Below, one piece after another: positions 33,166 through 42,519 of a stretch of DNA of 64,000 nucleotides (position 1 is the stretch's first letter; every line of letters starts with the position of its first letter). Origin of the DNA: JBKHXF01 sp046566145 (lineage in GTDB: Bacteria; Actinomycetota; Nitriliruptoria; Nitriliruptorales; Nitriliruptoraceae). Location: contig JBKHXF010000018.1 in assembly GCA_046566145.1 (NCBI GenBank), forward strand, positions 124,001 to 188,000. The letters are read 5' to 3'. The translations under genes and the position numbers were made by a program. Under the pieces are notes generated by a model that saw only the letters and a program-made list of their open reading frames with translations, was not told where the DNA came from and searched no databases.

Positions 33166-34677
33166 GTGGCGCGCATCCTCAGCATCGACGAGGGCACCAC
33201 GGGGGTCCGTGGCTTCGTGGTGGACGAGACGGGGGCGATCCTCGGCTCGGGCTACCGCGAGTTCACCCAGCACTTCCCCCGTCCCGGCTGGGTCGAGCAC
33301 GACGCCGTGGAGATCTGGGAGGCCACGAAGGTCGCCTGCGCCGAGGCGCTCGAGACCGCCGGCACCGCGCCGGCGGAGGTCGACTGCATCGGTATCACCA
33401 ACCAGCGCGAGACCACCGTGGTGTGGGACCGGGCGACGGGCGAGCCGATCCACCACGCGATCGTGTGGCAGGACCGCCGCACCGCGCAGGCCTGTGACGC
33501 GATGAAGGAGGCGGGCCACGCCGGCGTCGTGCGCCGCACGACCGGCCTGGTCGTCGATGCCTACTTCTCCGGCACCAAGGCGGCGTGGCTCCTCGACCAC
33601 GTCCAGGGCGCGCGGGAGCGCGCCGAGGCCGGCGACCTCGCGCTCGGCACGATGGACACCTGGCTGGTGTGGAACCTCACCGCCGGCGCGGCCCACGTCA
33701 CCGAGCCCTCCAACGCCTGCCGGACGATGCTGTGGGACCTGCGCGGCGACCGCTGGTCCGAGGCGATGTGCGACCTGCTGCGCGTGCCGCCGGCGCTGCT
33801 GCCGGAGGTCCGCGACTCCTCCGGCGAGTTCGGCCGGACCGACCCGAACGCGTTCCTCGGGATCGACGCGCCCATCACGGGCATCGCCGGCGACCAGCAG
33901 TCGGCCCTGTTCGGGCAGGGCTGCTGGGAGCCCGGGATGAGCAAGAACACGTACGGGACGGGTTCGTTCCTGCTGCTCAACACCGGCACGGAGGCCCCCG
34001 AGTCCACCAACGGCCTGCTGACGTCCGCCGGGTGGCGGATCGACGGCCGGACCACCTACGTCCTCGAGGGCGCGATCTTCGTCACCGGCGCCGCGGTGCA
34101 GTGGCTGCGGGACGGGCTCGGCATCATCGACTCGGCCGCCGAGACGGAGGCGCTCGCGGCCGAGGTGCCCGACGGCAACGAGGGCGTCTACCTCGTCCCG
34201 GCGTTCGTCGGGCTCGGCGCCCCCCACTGGGACCCCTACGCCCGCGCGTCGCTGCTGGGCATGACCCGGGGCACCGGCCGGGCCCACCTCGCCCGGGCCG
34301 CCATCGAGGCGATGGCGTACCAGTCGGCCGACGTCGTCGACCTCATGGAGCGCGAGTCCGGGCAGGACCTGCAGGAGCTCCGGGTCGACGGCGGCGCCGC
34401 CGACAACGACCTGCTGTGCCGCTTCCAGGCCGACGTGCTCGGGGTGCCGGTCGTCCGTCCGAAGGTGTCGGAGACGACCGTGATGGGGGCCGCGTACCTG
34501 GCGGGCCTCGGCGCCGGCATCTGGGCCTCGACCGACGACCTCGCCGACGTCTGGCAGCTCGACCAGCGCTGCGAACCGTCCATGGACGCCGCGACGCGCG
34601 AACGGCTGCGACGCGGGTGGGCGGCGGCCGTCGACCGGTCGAAGGGGTGGGCCCACGTGGTGGAGGAGCAGACGTGA
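33166..34677 (+). CDS. glpK: Glycerol kinase
   Basis: A 503-residue FGGY kinase making glycerol-3-phosphate from glycerol and ATP. Clear motifs are ILSIDEGTTGVRG (ATP phosphate loop), NQRETTVVWDRATGEPIHHA, WQDRRTA (substrate), SNACRTMLWDL, GIAGDQQSALFGQ (catalytic Asp) and NTYGTGSFLLLNTG. GTG at 33166 follows GGGAG by six bases. It shares a control region with pfkA and overlaps msrB by four bases. No glpF or glpD gene is seen. Confidence 0.96.
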   Translation: MARILSIDEGTTGVRGFVVDETGAILGSGYREFTQHFPRPGWVEHDAVEIWEATKVACAEALETAGTAPAEVDCIGITNQRETTVVWDRATGEPIHHAIVWQDRRTAQACDAMKEAGHAGVVRRTTGLVVDAYFSGTKAAWLLDHVQGARERAEAGDLALGTMDTWLVWNLTAGAAHVTEPSNACRTMLWDLRGDRWSEAMCDLLRVPPALLPEVRDSSGEFGRTDPNAFLGIDAPITGIAGDQQSALFGQGCWEPGMSKNTYGTGSFLLLNTGTEAPESTNGLLTSAGWRIDGRTTYVLEGAIFVTGAAVQWLRDGLGIIDSAAETEALAAEVPDGNEGVYLVPAFVGLGAPHWDPYARASLLGMTRGTGRAHLARAAIEAMAYQSADVVDLMERESGQDLQELRVDGGAADNDLLCRFQADVLGVPVVRPKVSETTVMGAAYLAGLGAGIWASTDDLADVWQLDQRCEPSMDAATRERLRRGWAAAVDRSKGWAHVVEEQT

Positions 34678-35096
34678 GCGACGACGACGCGATGACGCCC
34701 GAGCAGGCGGCGGCGCTGACCGACGCCGAGTGGCGCGAGCGGCTCGACCCGGCGGCGTACCACGTGCTGCGCGAGGCCGGGACCGAACGCCCCTTCACCG
34801 GGGCGTACTGGGACCACCGGGACGAGGGCACCTACCGCTGCGCCGGCTGCGGCGCCGAGCTGTTCACCTCGGACACGAAGTTCGACGCGCACTGCGGCTG
34901 GCCGAGCTTCTTCACCCCGTTCGCCGAGGACCGCGTCGTCGAGGTGACCGACACCAGCCACGGCATGGTCCGTACCGAGGTGCGCTGCGCCCGCTGCGAC
35001 GGCCACCTCGGGCACGTCTTCGACGACGCACCGGACCAGCCCACCGGACTCCGCTACTGCATCAACTCGCTGAGCCTCGCGTTCGAGCCGGGGTGA
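34674..35096 (+). CDS. msrB: Peptide methionine-R-sulfoxide reductase MsrB
   Basis: A 140-residue enzyme reducing methionine-R-sulfoxide in proteins. The zinc-binding pairs YRCAGCGAELF and VRCARCDGHLGHVF, the substrate motif HCGWPSFFTPF and the catalytic Cys in LRYCINSLSLAF are intact. GTG at 34674 overlaps the glpK stop (GTGA), so translation is coupled to glycerol kinase although the functions are unrelated. Cytoplasmic; no signal peptide. Confidence 0.96.
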   Translation: MSDDDAMTPEQAAALTDAEWRERLDPAAYHVLREAGTERPFTGAYWDHRDEGTYRCAGCGAELFTSDTKFDAHCGWPSFFTPFAEDRVVEVTDTSHGMVRTEVRCARCDGHLGHVFDDAPDQPTGLRYCINSLSLAFEPG

Positions 35097-35126
35097 GGCG
35101 CAGGGCTGACGCGTGGCCCGTCCGCG

Positions 35127-35876
35127 TCAGCTCGCGCGCCGCTGCTGGCCGCCGTCCTCGCGACGCGCGGCCGCCGGCGCGGGGGTCGAGAGGTCGTCAC
35201 GCAGGTCGATGCGGCCCTTCTTGACGTTGGACGCGTACTCGTCCACGTACTCCTGCCCCGACAGCATCATGATCTCGAACATGAGCTCGTCGGTCGCGGA
35301 GCGCAGGACGAACGGGTCCTCCCGGTCGGCGTGGTAGCGCGACAGGTCGAGCGGCCGGCCGTAGCGGATCGTGATGGGCTCGCGCCTGGGCAGGTAGCTC
35401 CCCGTGGGCATCGCCCGGTCGGTACCGACGAGCCCGACGGGCACGATCGGGACCTGCGCCTCGAGCGCCATGCGGACGGGGCCGGTCTTGCCGCGGTAGA
35501 GGCGGCCGTCGGGGCTGCGGGTGCCCTCGGGGTAGATGCCCACGAGGTCACCGCGCGACAGGATCTCGACGCCCGTCTCGAGCGCGCCGTCCCCACCCTT
35601 CGCATCGCGCTTCACCGGCACGACGCCCGTCGAGGCGAAGAACCACCGCGTGCGCCACGAGTCCCAGTAGTCGGCCTTGCCGAGGAAGTACACCGGGTTC
35701 TCGGGGAACAGCGGCAGCACCAGCGAGTCGATGAACGACAGGTGGTTGCTGGCGAGGATCGCCGGCCGGCCCGCCGGGATGTTCTCCACGCCCTCCACCT
35801 GGATGTGGAAGTACGGGACCATCACCTTCGGCAGGATCCGCCGGAGCGCCCGGTACATCCCCGGTGCGTCGGTCAT
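35127..35876 (-). CDS. 1-acyl-glycerol-3-phosphate acyltransferase (PlsC type)
   Basis: A 249-residue acyltransferase of phospholipid synthesis. The HX4D motif is NHLSFID (about 45-51), followed by GKADYWDSW, ASTGVVPVKRD, and the substrate motif GIYPEGTRSPDGRLYRGKTG (EGTR), with VPIVPVGLVGTDRAM at the end of the fold. A single hydrophobic N-terminal segment would hold it at the membrane. ATG at 35876 starts MTDAPGMYRALRRILPK. TAGGCT at 35935-35930 may be its minus-10. Confidence 0.93.
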   Translation of the reverse strand: MTDAPGMYRALRRILPKVMVPYFHIQVEGVENIPAGRPAILASNHLSFIDSLVLPLFPENPVYFLGKADYWDSWRTRWFFASTGVVPVKRDAKGGDGALETGVEILSRGDLVGIYPEGTRSPDGRLYRGKTGPVRMALEAQVPIVPVGLVGTDRAMPTGSYLPRREPITIRYGRPLDLSRYHADREDPFVLRSATDELMFEIMMLSGQEYVDEYASNVKKGRIDLRDDLSTPAPAAARREDGGQQRRAS

Positions 35877-36014
35877 CCCAGACAAAGCCCGCTGCTCCTC
35901 GTTCGGCTCCCGTGGCCGTCCCCGGCGGCAGCCTACGGTGCACGGCGGGGGGCGTCGACCGTGGGACCCTCCAGCGGATGGGGTCGGACCGTCGGCGTGC
36001 GCGCACCGCACCGT

Positions 36015-36034
36015 TCGTCACGATCGGGTGACGA
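36015..36034. promoter_or_regulatory. Inverted repeat upstream of the plsC-type gene
   Basis: TCGTCAC and GTGACGA are exact seven-base arms around GATCGG, in the gap between the peptidase stop and the acyltransferase gene, both leftward. It could be an operator for the acyltransferase gene or a weak terminator for the peptidase. Confidence 0.35.
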
Positions 36035-36075
36035 GGTGGTGTCGGGCATGCCATGCGTCGCCGCCCGGCGCAGGG

Positions 36076-38238
36076 TCACGCGAGGTGGCGGGCGAGGAAG
36101 TCCCGCTGGAGCAGCAGCAGGTTCTCGGCGACGACCTCCTGCGGGGTCATGTGCGTCACGCCCGACAGCGGCAGGAACCCGTGCGCCCGACCCGCGGCGA
36201 GCAGCGCGCCCGACAGGGCGAGGCTGTGGGCGGCGACGACGTTGTCGTCCGCGAGCCCGTGGATCAGCAGCAGTCCCGGCTCGGGGCGCCCGTCGGGCAG
36301 GGGTGCGACGTCCACGAGCGCCCCCCCGTCCACGAGCGACGACACGCGGTACGCCTCGGGCTGCTCGTCGGGGTGTCCCAGGTAGCGCTCGGTGTAGGCG
36401 GTGTCGTAGAGCCGCCAGTCGGTGACCGGGGCGCCGGCGATGCCGGCCCGGAACACGTCGGGGCGCCGCAGCACCGCGAGGGCCGCGAGGAACCCGCCGA
36501 AGGACCAGCCGCGGATGGCCACGCGGTCGAGGTCGACCAGCCCCGGCTCGAGCGCCGCGAGCGCGTGCAGGGCGTCGACCTGGTCGTCGAGCACGGGCGT
36601 GGCGAGGTCGAGGTGGACGGCCCGCTCGAAGGCCGGTCCACGCCCGGGCGTGCCGCGGCCGTCGACGACCAGCACCGCGTGGCCCTGGTCGGCGAACCAC
36701 TGGCTGGTCGTGTGGGCATCCCGGGCTGCGACGACCCGCTGCGCGTGGGGTCCGCCGTAGGGGTCGAGCAGCACCGGCAGCGGGCCATCGGTCGCCGGGT
36801 CGTGCCCCGTCGGCAGCAGCAGTGCGGCGCGCAGGCGCCGTTCGCCGAGCTCGAGCATCCGGACCCGCGGGGTCACCAGCGGGTCCTCCGCGTCGGAGCG
36901 GAGCACGATCGGGGCATCCGCAGCCGGGTGGTGCACCGTCGTGGTGGTCGGGCCGTCCAGCGTCGCCGCGGACACGAGCCGCACCCCGCCGCGCACGGCC
37001 GTCGCGTGCACGCCCGCGCCGGCGGTGTGCGTGCTGACCCCACCGGTGGCGGGGTCGACGGCCAGCACGTGGGTCGAGGTCGGATCGTCGTCGACGTGCG
37101 CGGTGCACCAGACGGTCCCGTCGGGGGCGACGGCCGCGACGCCGGTGACCTGGACCCCCACGGGGGTCAGCGGCGCGGGCGCGTCGACGCCGCGCGTCAC
37201 GGCGACCAGCGCGCGGCTGCCCCCCGGGCCGTGCTCGTGCAGGTCGACGACGTCGAGGAGGCGCCCGTCGGGCAGCCAGCGCGGCGCGCCGGGGACCACG
37301 TCGATCCACGCCGGGTCGGTGTGGACCACGACGTCCTCCAGCGTCCCCGACTCGAGGTCGACGGTGGCGACACGGCGGGTGCGCTGGTCCCGGGTGAGCA
37401 GCACCGTGGTCAGGGGGCCGTCCTCGTCCCAGACCACCTCGACGAGGTACGGGTACTCGTCGCGGTCCCAGCGCACGTCGACCCGGCGGTTGCCGTCGAG
37501 CTCGAACACGGCGAGGCGGACGTCGGGGTTGGTGGTGCCGGCCGCCGGGTAGCGGTGCTCGACGGGCGGCCGCCCGGGGTGGGCCGGGTCGGCGATGTGC
37601 CACAGCGGCACGTCGCGGTCGTCGACGCGGGCGGCGGCGATGCGGGTCCCGTCCGGCGACCACCAGTGCCCTCGCACCCGCTGGAGCTCCTCGGCGGCGA
37701 CGAAGTCGGCCACGCCCCAGCGCACGCCGTCCTCGGCCGCGAGCGTGCGGGGCTGCCCGCCACGTTCGAGCACGTGCAGCCCGTCGTCGGCGACGTAGGC
37801 GATGCGCGTGCCCGTCGGGTCGACCCGGGGGTCGTACGCCCCCGCCGGCGCGGCCTCGCGGGTGACCTCCCCGGTGGCGACGTCGACGGTGTGCAGGGCG
37901 CCGGCGACGGTGAACACGGCGCAGGTGACGTCGCGGTCGGTCGCGTACGCGGTGACGCCGCCGGCCTGCTCGCGCAGCCGCTCGCGGCGGGCGCGCTCCT
38001 CGGCGGGGAGGCCCAGCTCGTCGGCCCCGCCGAGCGCCGCGGCGTCGACGAGGAGCGTCTCGCGTCCCGACGGCAGGTCGACGCGGAGCAGGTCGGTCAC
38101 GGGGTCGTCGCCGGCGCGGGAGCGGAGCAGCAGCAGGTGGCCGCCGTCCGGGGCCACGGTGACGGCGCGCGGGCGACCGAGGCTGAAGCGTCGGGTGCGG
38201 GCGTGCTGGCGCGGGAAGGAGTCCGGGGTCCGCGTCAC
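36076..38238 (-). CDS. S9B-type prolyl oligopeptidase / dipeptidyl peptidase IV
   Basis: A 720-residue serine peptidase. The N-terminal ~450 residues form a beta-propeller (repeated strands such as RIAYVADDGLHVLERG, DVRWDRDEYPYLVEVVW), followed by an alpha/beta-hydrolase with DPYGGPHAQRVV, catalytic Ser in RGWSFGGFLAALAVLRRP, Asp in IHGLADDNV and His in SGVTHM. No signal peptide is evident, so it is probably cytoplasmic. GTG at 38238 overlaps the upstream stop by four bases. It is the last gene of the long leftward block. Confidence 0.94.
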   Translation of the reverse strand: MTRTPDSFPRQHARTRRFSLGRPRAVTVAPDGGHLLLLRSRAGDDPVTDLLRVDLPSGRETLLVDAAALGGADELGLPAEERARRERLREQAGGVTAYATDRDVTCAVFTVAGALHTVDVATGEVTREAAPAGAYDPRVDPTGTRIAYVADDGLHVLERGGQPRTLAAEDGVRWGVADFVAAEELQRVRGHWWSPDGTRIAAARVDDRDVPLWHIADPAHPGRPPVEHRYPAAGTTNPDVRLAVFELDGNRRVDVRWDRDEYPYLVEVVWDEDGPLTTVLLTRDQRTRRVATVDLESGTLEDVVVHTDPAWIDVVPGAPRWLPDGRLLDVVDLHEHGPGGSRALVAVTRGVDAPAPLTPVGVQVTGVAAVAPDGTVWCTAHVDDDPTSTHVLAVDPATGGVSTHTAGAGVHATAVRGGVRLVSAATLDGPTTTTVHHPAADAPIVLRSDAEDPLVTPRVRMLELGERRLRAALLLPTGHDPATDGPLPVLLDPYGGPHAQRVVAARDAHTTSQWFADQGHAVLVVDGRGTPGRGPAFERAVHLDLATPVLDDQVDALHALAALEPGLVDLDRVAIRGWSFGGFLAALAVLRRPDVFRAGIAGAPVTDWRLYDTAYTERYLGHPDEQPEAYRVSSLVDGGALVDVAPLPDGRPEPGLLLIHGLADDNVVAAHSLALSGALLAAGRAHGFLPLSGVTHMTPQEVVAENLLLLQRDFLARHLA

Positions 38239-38948
38239 GCGACACCCTCCGCGCCGGCGGTCGGCTCGGCCCGGCCGGGGACCTCGTCGGGTGCCCCGAG
38301 GGTGGCGAGCACCGGCCGGTGGTGGCTGACCACGTCGACCGGCGGGTCGGTGTGCACGGCGCAGGAGCGGACCAGCAGGGCCGGGTCGACGAGCACCACG
38401 TCGTAGCGGGCGCTCGGCTCGGGGGTCGGGTAGGTGTCGCCCCGGCCGGTGCCGGCCGCCGCGAACGCGTCGACGTAGCGGGCGGTGAGCCGCTCCCCCG
38501 CCGGACCGCCCGGCGCCTCGTTGAGGTCCGCGCCGACGACGGACGGCAGGTCGATGGTCGCGAGGAACGCCAGCAGCTGCTCGGCGTGGTGGGCGCGGGC
38601 CTCGGGCCGCAGGCCGAGCTGGACGGCCAGCACGCTGATGCGGGTGGAGCCGACGCCGACGATCGCGTGGGCGGCGTGGCGGGCGGCGGCCCCCCCGGCG
38701 GGGTCGAGCTCGACGTCGTTGGACGACAGCACGCGCGCGTCCCCGCGGGTCAGCAGCGCCGCGCCGGTGCGACGGCCGCCGGCGCGGTGGGCGACCTGCA
38801 TCCCGGCGGCCTTCGCGAGCCGGCGCAGCCCCAGCCGGCTCGGCGGCTCCAGCACGCACAGCACGTCGGGCTGCGCGGCGCGGAGCACGGTGGCGGCCGC
38901 CTCGACGTCCAGGGCACCCCCGACGTTCCAGGTCCCGACGGTGATCAC
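38235..38948 (-). CDS. Endonuclease/exonuclease/phosphatase (EEP) family hydrolase
   Basis: A 237-residue DNase-I-fold metal-dependent hydrolase. Start VITVGTWNVGGALDVEAAAT, Glu in LCVLEPPS, GADLNEAP (DLN) and VVSHHRPVLATLG (SHH, catalytic His) mark the active site; no signal peptide. GTG at 38948 follows GGAGGAG and overlaps the ROK stop by four bases. The substrate may be nucleic acid, a phospholipid headgroup or a sugar phosphate; undetermined. Confidence 0.88.
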   Translation of the reverse strand: MITVGTWNVGGALDVEAAATVLRAAQPDVLCVLEPPSRLGLRRLAKAAGMQVAHRAGGRRTGAALLTRGDARVLSSNDVELDPAGGAAARHAAHAIVGVGSTRISVLAVQLGLRPEARAHHAEQLLAFLATIDLPSVVGADLNEAPGGPAGERLTARYVDAFAAAGTGRGDTYPTPEPSARYDVVLVDPALLVRSCAVHTDPPVDVVSHHRPVLATLGAPDEVPGRAEPTAGAEGVA

Positions 38949-39910
38949 GGTGTCTCCTCCGAGCTGCGCAGGTCGTCCTCGAACAGGTCGCGTGCCAGGA
39001 GGCCCGCGCCGACCATCCCGGCGTCGTCGCCGAGGGCGGCGAGCTCGATGCGCGCCGGCGGCCGGTGGGCCGCGCCCATGGTGCGCTCGGCGGCGACCCG
39101 CCGAGCCGTCGGCAGGACGAGGTCCGCGGCGTGGGTCCCGGCGCCCCCACCGACGATGACGAGCTCGGGATCGAAGGCGTTGACCAGGCTCGCGATGCCG
39201 ACGCCGAGCCAGTGCCCGACCTCCTCGAGGACCTCGCGGGCGAAGGCGTCCCCCCCGAGCGCCGCGGCGGTGACCCGCTTGCCGTCCAGCTCGTCGAGCT
39301 CGCCGTCCAGCAGCACGCTGGCGACGGCGCCGGTCGCGAGCCGGTCGTGGGCACGCGCCGCGATCGCCGTGCCGGAGGCGTAGGCCTCGAGGCAGCCGGC
39401 GTTCCCGCAGGGGCACAGGCGACCGCCGTCGTGGACGATGACGTGGCCGAGCTCGCCGCCGAGACCGTGGGCGCCCTCCACGAGCCTGCCGCCGAGCATG
39501 ACGCCCCCACCGACGCCCGTCCCGAGCGTCAGCATCACGACGTCGTCGACCCCGGCACCGGCGCCGGCGCGCTGCTCCCCAAGCAGGGCGACCGACGCGT
39601 CGTTGCGGACCGCCACGCGCACGCCGAGGCGCTCGCCGAGCAGGGCCGCGAGCGGCAGGTCGGTGACCCCGAGGTTGGGGCCGTAGCGGATGGTCCCGGT
39701 GCGGTCGACGATGCCGGCGATGCCGACACCGACGGGGAGGCCGGGCCCGAGGTCGCTCGCGAGGTCGACGAGCTGGTCGAGCAGGGCGTCCGCGTCGCGT
39801 CGCGGCGTGGCCACCCGTCGCCGCTCGAGCACGGTGCCGTCCGCGGCGAGGGCGCCCGCGACGAACTTGGTGCCGCCGACGTCGATGCCGACGCAGACGG
39901 GTCGGGACAC
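38945..39910 (-). CDS. ROK-family sugar kinase, probable glucokinase
   Basis: A 321-residue ROK kinase: DVGGTKFVAGAL is the ATP-phosphate motif, VRNDASVALLGE the catalytic Asp segment, LTLGTGVGGGVMLGGRL the second phosphate loop, and GHVIVHDGGRLCPCGNAGCLEAY the ROK zinc signature (CxCGxxGCxE). No N-terminal helix-turn-helix, so it is a kinase rather than a ROK repressor. GTG at 39910. This order (EEP, ROK, DUF5304-like, ArsA, SRPBCC) is one I recall around the Streptomyces glucokinase gene. Confidence 0.93.
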   Translation of the reverse strand: MSRPVCVGIDVGGTKFVAGALAADGTVLERRRVATPRRDADALLDQLVDLASDLGPGLPVGVGIAGIVDRTGTIRYGPNLGVTDLPLAALLGERLGVRVAVRNDASVALLGEQRAGAGAGVDDVVMLTLGTGVGGGVMLGGRLVEGAHGLGGELGHVIVHDGGRLCPCGNAGCLEAYASGTAIAARAHDRLATGAVASVLLDGELDELDGKRVTAAALGGDAFAREVLEEVGHWLGVGIASLVNAFDPELVIVGGGAGTHAADLVLPTARRVAAERTMGAAHRPPARIELAALGDDAGMVGAGLLARDLFEDDLRSSEETP

Positions 39911-39975
39911 GGTGGGCTCCAACGGCAGACGGACGGGGCCGGCGGCGGGCACGAGGCTCGACCGGGGCGCCGAGG

Positions 39976-40503
39976 CTACTCGTCCCCGTCGTCGTCGAGG
40001 TCGATCGGCTCGTACCCGCCGCCGGGACCGCCGACGCCGTGTGCGTGCGCGTCGAGGACCGCCCGGGCCGCGGCAGCGAGGTGCCGAACCGCCTCGCCGA
40101 GGTGCGCGACGACCTCCGGCCGGGCCTGCTCGACGGCGCGGATGACGGCGCACACCGGGCAGACCTGGCACGCGGCCGAGTCACCGGGGTCGTGCCGGTG
40201 CGCGGCCGAGTCGTCGGTCCCGGGGCCAGGCGCACCGGGTCCGGTGCCGCCGGCGCCGGCGGCTCTCGCCGCCCGGCCGAGCTCACCGATGGCGTCGGCG
40301 GCCTCGTGCCACCACTCGCGGCCGGCGCCGTCCCGGGCCGCACCCGGGCCACCATCCTCCGCGCCGGCGCGCGCCGCGCGGTGTGCGAGCAGCGGGTCGA
40401 CCGCCGGGTCGGTGGCCTCGTCGGGCGACCCGCCGGAGGCCCACCACGGGGCCCCCCGGGGCGCCGTGCCGGTCGGGTCGTGCGCGCGCGCCCCGTCGGC
40501 CAT
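39976..40503 (-). CDS. DUF5304-like CxxC protein
   Basis: A 175-residue protein. The first 95 residues are Ala/Gly/Pro-rich and probably disordered; a short helix AIGELGRAARAAGAG follows. The conserved part is CQVCPVCAVIRAVEQARPEVVAHLGEAVRHL (three Cys spaced CxxCxxC) with a helix AAARAVLDAHA, ending in acidic LDDDGDE. This fits DUF5304 from memory. ATG at 40503 overlaps the ArsA stop (ATGA). It may bind a metal. The tight coupling to ArsA on one side and the ROK gene 65 bases on suggests a shared function, unknown. Confidence 0.8.
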   Translation of the reverse strand: MADGARAHDPTGTAPRGAPWWASGGSPDEATDPAVDPLLAHRAARAGAEDGGPGAARDGAGREWWHEAADAIGELGRAARAAGAGGTGPGAPGPGTDDSAAHRHDPGDSAACQVCPVCAVIRAVEQARPEVVAHLGEAVRHLAAAARAVLDAHAHGVGGPGGGYEPIDLDDDGDE

Positions 40504-41690
40504 CAGCCGGCCACCGCGGTGGCGGGCACGCGGAAGCGGACCTCGAGCGCGCCGTCGCGCAGCCGCGCGCCGGCGACGTCGCAGCGTCGCAGGGCCGCCG
40601 GGAGCGGCACGGTGCGCTTGGTGCCGGCCACCTTGACGTGCAGCTCGGCGCCGCGCCGTGCGAGGTCGACCTCGTCCTTCGCGGCGAACGGCAGGGCCAC
40701 GCGCAGCACCCAGCCCTCGTCGGTGCGCTCGAGCTCGAGCGGACGGGCGTCGTGGAGCACCTCGGCCGGGTCGGTGTCGCCGTAGAGGGCGGCGGCGAGC
40801 CCCTCGAGCCCCTCGACCCCGACGAGCTCGTCGTCGAACAGCGGCGCGGTCAGGACCGGGGTGGGGGCGAAGCCCTCGCGCACCGTGGCGAGGTGCGTGG
40901 CGTGACGCTCCTTCCAGCGGGCGAGGTACGGGTCGGTGATCTCGTCGGGCAGCACCCGGTTCACGACCACCGCGTCGATCCCGTACCCGAACAGGGCGAG
41001 GGAGGTGGCCGTGCGCATCGCCTCGGCGACGACCATCCGCTCCGGGTTGACCACGAGCCGGATGGTCGAGCGCGAGGTGTCCTGCAGCAGCGCGTGGACC
41101 GCGGCGAGGTCCTGGTGGACCCGCTCGACGGCACCGAACACCTCGTCCTCGGGCACGGGCACGCCCCCGACGGTGCGCATCACGGGCCGGACCGCGCGCG
41201 CGACGCGACGGCCCGGCTGCATCACCCGCTCGACGTACCACCGCAGGGCATCGGGCAGGGCGAGCAGGCGCAGGGTCTCGGCGGTCGGGGCGCAGTCGAC
41301 GACGACGAGGTCGTGCTCGCCGGACGTGGCCTGGTGGTGCAGGTCGATCAGGGCGAACAGCTCGTCGAGGCCGGGCAGCAGCACCAGTTCCTCGGCCTGC
41401 ACCTCACCCACGCCACCCCAGGCCAGCAGCTCGACGAGGTAGTCGCGGACCTCGCGCCAGTGCCGCTCGAGCCGCGTCTGGGCGTCGATCTGCAGGGCCT
41501 GCAGGCGGGGGGCGACCGTCACGGCGTCGTCGCCCAGCGCGACGTCGTAGGCGTCGGCGAGCGAGTGGGCCGGGTCGGTGGAGGTGATCAGCACCCGCGC
41601 GCCGGCGGCGGCGGCCCGGGCGGCGGTCGCCGCCGCCACGGTCGTCTTGCCGACGCCGCCCTTGCCGGTGAAGAGCAGGACACGCGTCAT
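40503..41690 (-). CDS. ArsA/GET3-family P-loop ATPase
   Basis: A 395-residue deviant-Walker ATPase. GKGGVGKTTVAAATA (8-22) is the ArsA/GET3 Walker A with its extra Lys, STDPAHSLADAY switch I and VVDCAPTAETLRLLALP switch II; a C-terminal beta domain of about 90 residues (VLRVALPFAAKDEVDLARRG) is Hsp20-like, as in many actinobacterial ArsA relatives. No arsenic genes are nearby and the metal-binding Cys of ArsA is not seen, so a role in protein targeting or lipid/polyketide-like binding with the SRPBCC partner is as plausible. ATG at 41690. Confidence 0.92.
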   Translation of the reverse strand: MTRVLLFTGKGGVGKTTVAAATAARAAAAGARVLITSTDPAHSLADAYDVALGDDAVTVAPRLQALQIDAQTRLERHWREVRDYLVELLAWGGVGEVQAEELVLLPGLDELFALIDLHHQATSGEHDLVVVDCAPTAETLRLLALPDALRWYVERVMQPGRRVARAVRPVMRTVGGVPVPEDEVFGAVERVHQDLAAVHALLQDTSRSTIRLVVNPERMVVAEAMRTATSLALFGYGIDAVVVNRVLPDEITDPYLARWKERHATHLATVREGFAPTPVLTAPLFDDELVGVEGLEGLAAALYGDTDPAEVLHDARPLELERTDEGWVLRVALPFAAKDEVDLARRGAELHVKVAGTKRTVPLPAALRRCDVAGARLRDGALEVRFRVPATAVAG

Positions 41691-41766
41691 CGGACGAGGG
41701 CTCCTGGGGCGGGGGGCGGCGGGACGGGCGAGGGCGCGGCGACGGGCGGGTCGACGGCCCGCGAGG

Positions 41767-42519
41767 CTACCCGCCGGCGACCCCCGGCAGCGAGAGCGCC
41801 GCGCCGAGGAACGCGATGGTGGTGAGCCCCACGACGCCGACGACGAGCCAGAGCAGGGTCCGCGACCCGAGCACCTGCTGGGTGCTCCCGGACGTGAGCA
41901 GGTGGGCGTCGTACACGGAGCCGAACAGCAGCACGAAGGCCCCGGCCACGAGCGGCATGGCCGGCAGGAGCGACGCCTCGGACGCGGCGGCGCCCTGCAG
42001 CAGCAGCACCCCGCCCACGAGCCACAGCACGTACAGCAGGGCGCGACCGATCCCGGCGACGGGGCGCCCGAGCAGGACGTGGCCGGCGCCCGGCAGCAGC
42101 GCCGACGCGACGAGCGCCGCCACCGGCGGCACGTCGGTCCGCAGAGGCGGCTCGCCGTCGCCCACGAGCTCGGAGCCGAAGCGGGCGCCGCAGCCGGGGC
42201 ACGTGGTGCGCTCCATGGGGGTCCAGGTCCCGCACCGGCCGCACGCCCAGTCGAGTCCCTCCGGGCCACGCCGGAAGCGCCCGTCCCCGAGCAGCTCCGG
42301 CTCGGCGTCCTGCCGGCCGGCAGGGGCGGCGTCGGTGCCGGCCGCCGGCGGAGCGGTCGGGTCGGTGTCCGGCCCGGCGACGAGCTCCACGTCGAGATCC
42401 AGCTCGACCGCCGGCGCGGGAGGCGGGGGTGGCGGCGGCGGGGCAGCGAACGAACGGAAGCACTGCGTGCAGAACGGGGCGGACTCGGGGTTGTGGGCGC
42501 CGCAGTCGGGGCACCTCAC
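41767..42519 (-). CDS. Double zinc-ribbon multi-pass membrane protein
   Basis: A 250-residue protein: N-terminal zinc ribbon CPDCGAHNPESAPFCTQC, a poly-Pro linker (PPPPPPPP), an acidic stretch, a second ribbon CGRCGTWTPMERTTCPGCG, then about four hydrophobic helices (AALVASALLPGAGHVLLG, LLYVLWLVGGVLLL, MPLVAGAFVLLFGSV, LLWLVVGVVGLTTIAFLG). GTG at 42519 overlaps the SRPBCC stop by four bases. ALLPGAGHVLLGR resembles TM2-domain proteins. Function unknown; it stands between the ArsA and SRPBCC genes. Confidence 0.82.
   Translation of the reverse strand: MRCPDCGAHNPESAPFCTQCFRSFAAPPPPPPPPAPAVELDLDVELVAGPDTDPTAPPAAGTDAAPAGRQDAEPELLGDGRFRRGPEGLDWACGRCGTWTPMERTTCPGCGARFGSELVGDGEPPLRTDVPPVAALVASALLPGAGHVLLGRPVAGIGRALLYVLWLVGGVLLLQGAAASEASLLPAMPLVAGAFVLLFGSVYDAHLLTSGSTQQVLGSRTLLWLVVGVVGLTTIAFLGAALSLPGVAGG

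Noticed and set aside
36076..39510. S9 peptidase fused to upstream sequence
   Set aside because: The extension is a shadow of the EEP and ROK genes; the peptidase starts at 38238.
40503..41690. ArsA as an arsenite pump ATPase
   Set aside because: No arsB, arsR or arsC nearby and no metal-binding cysteines seen; kept as ArsA/GET3 family only.
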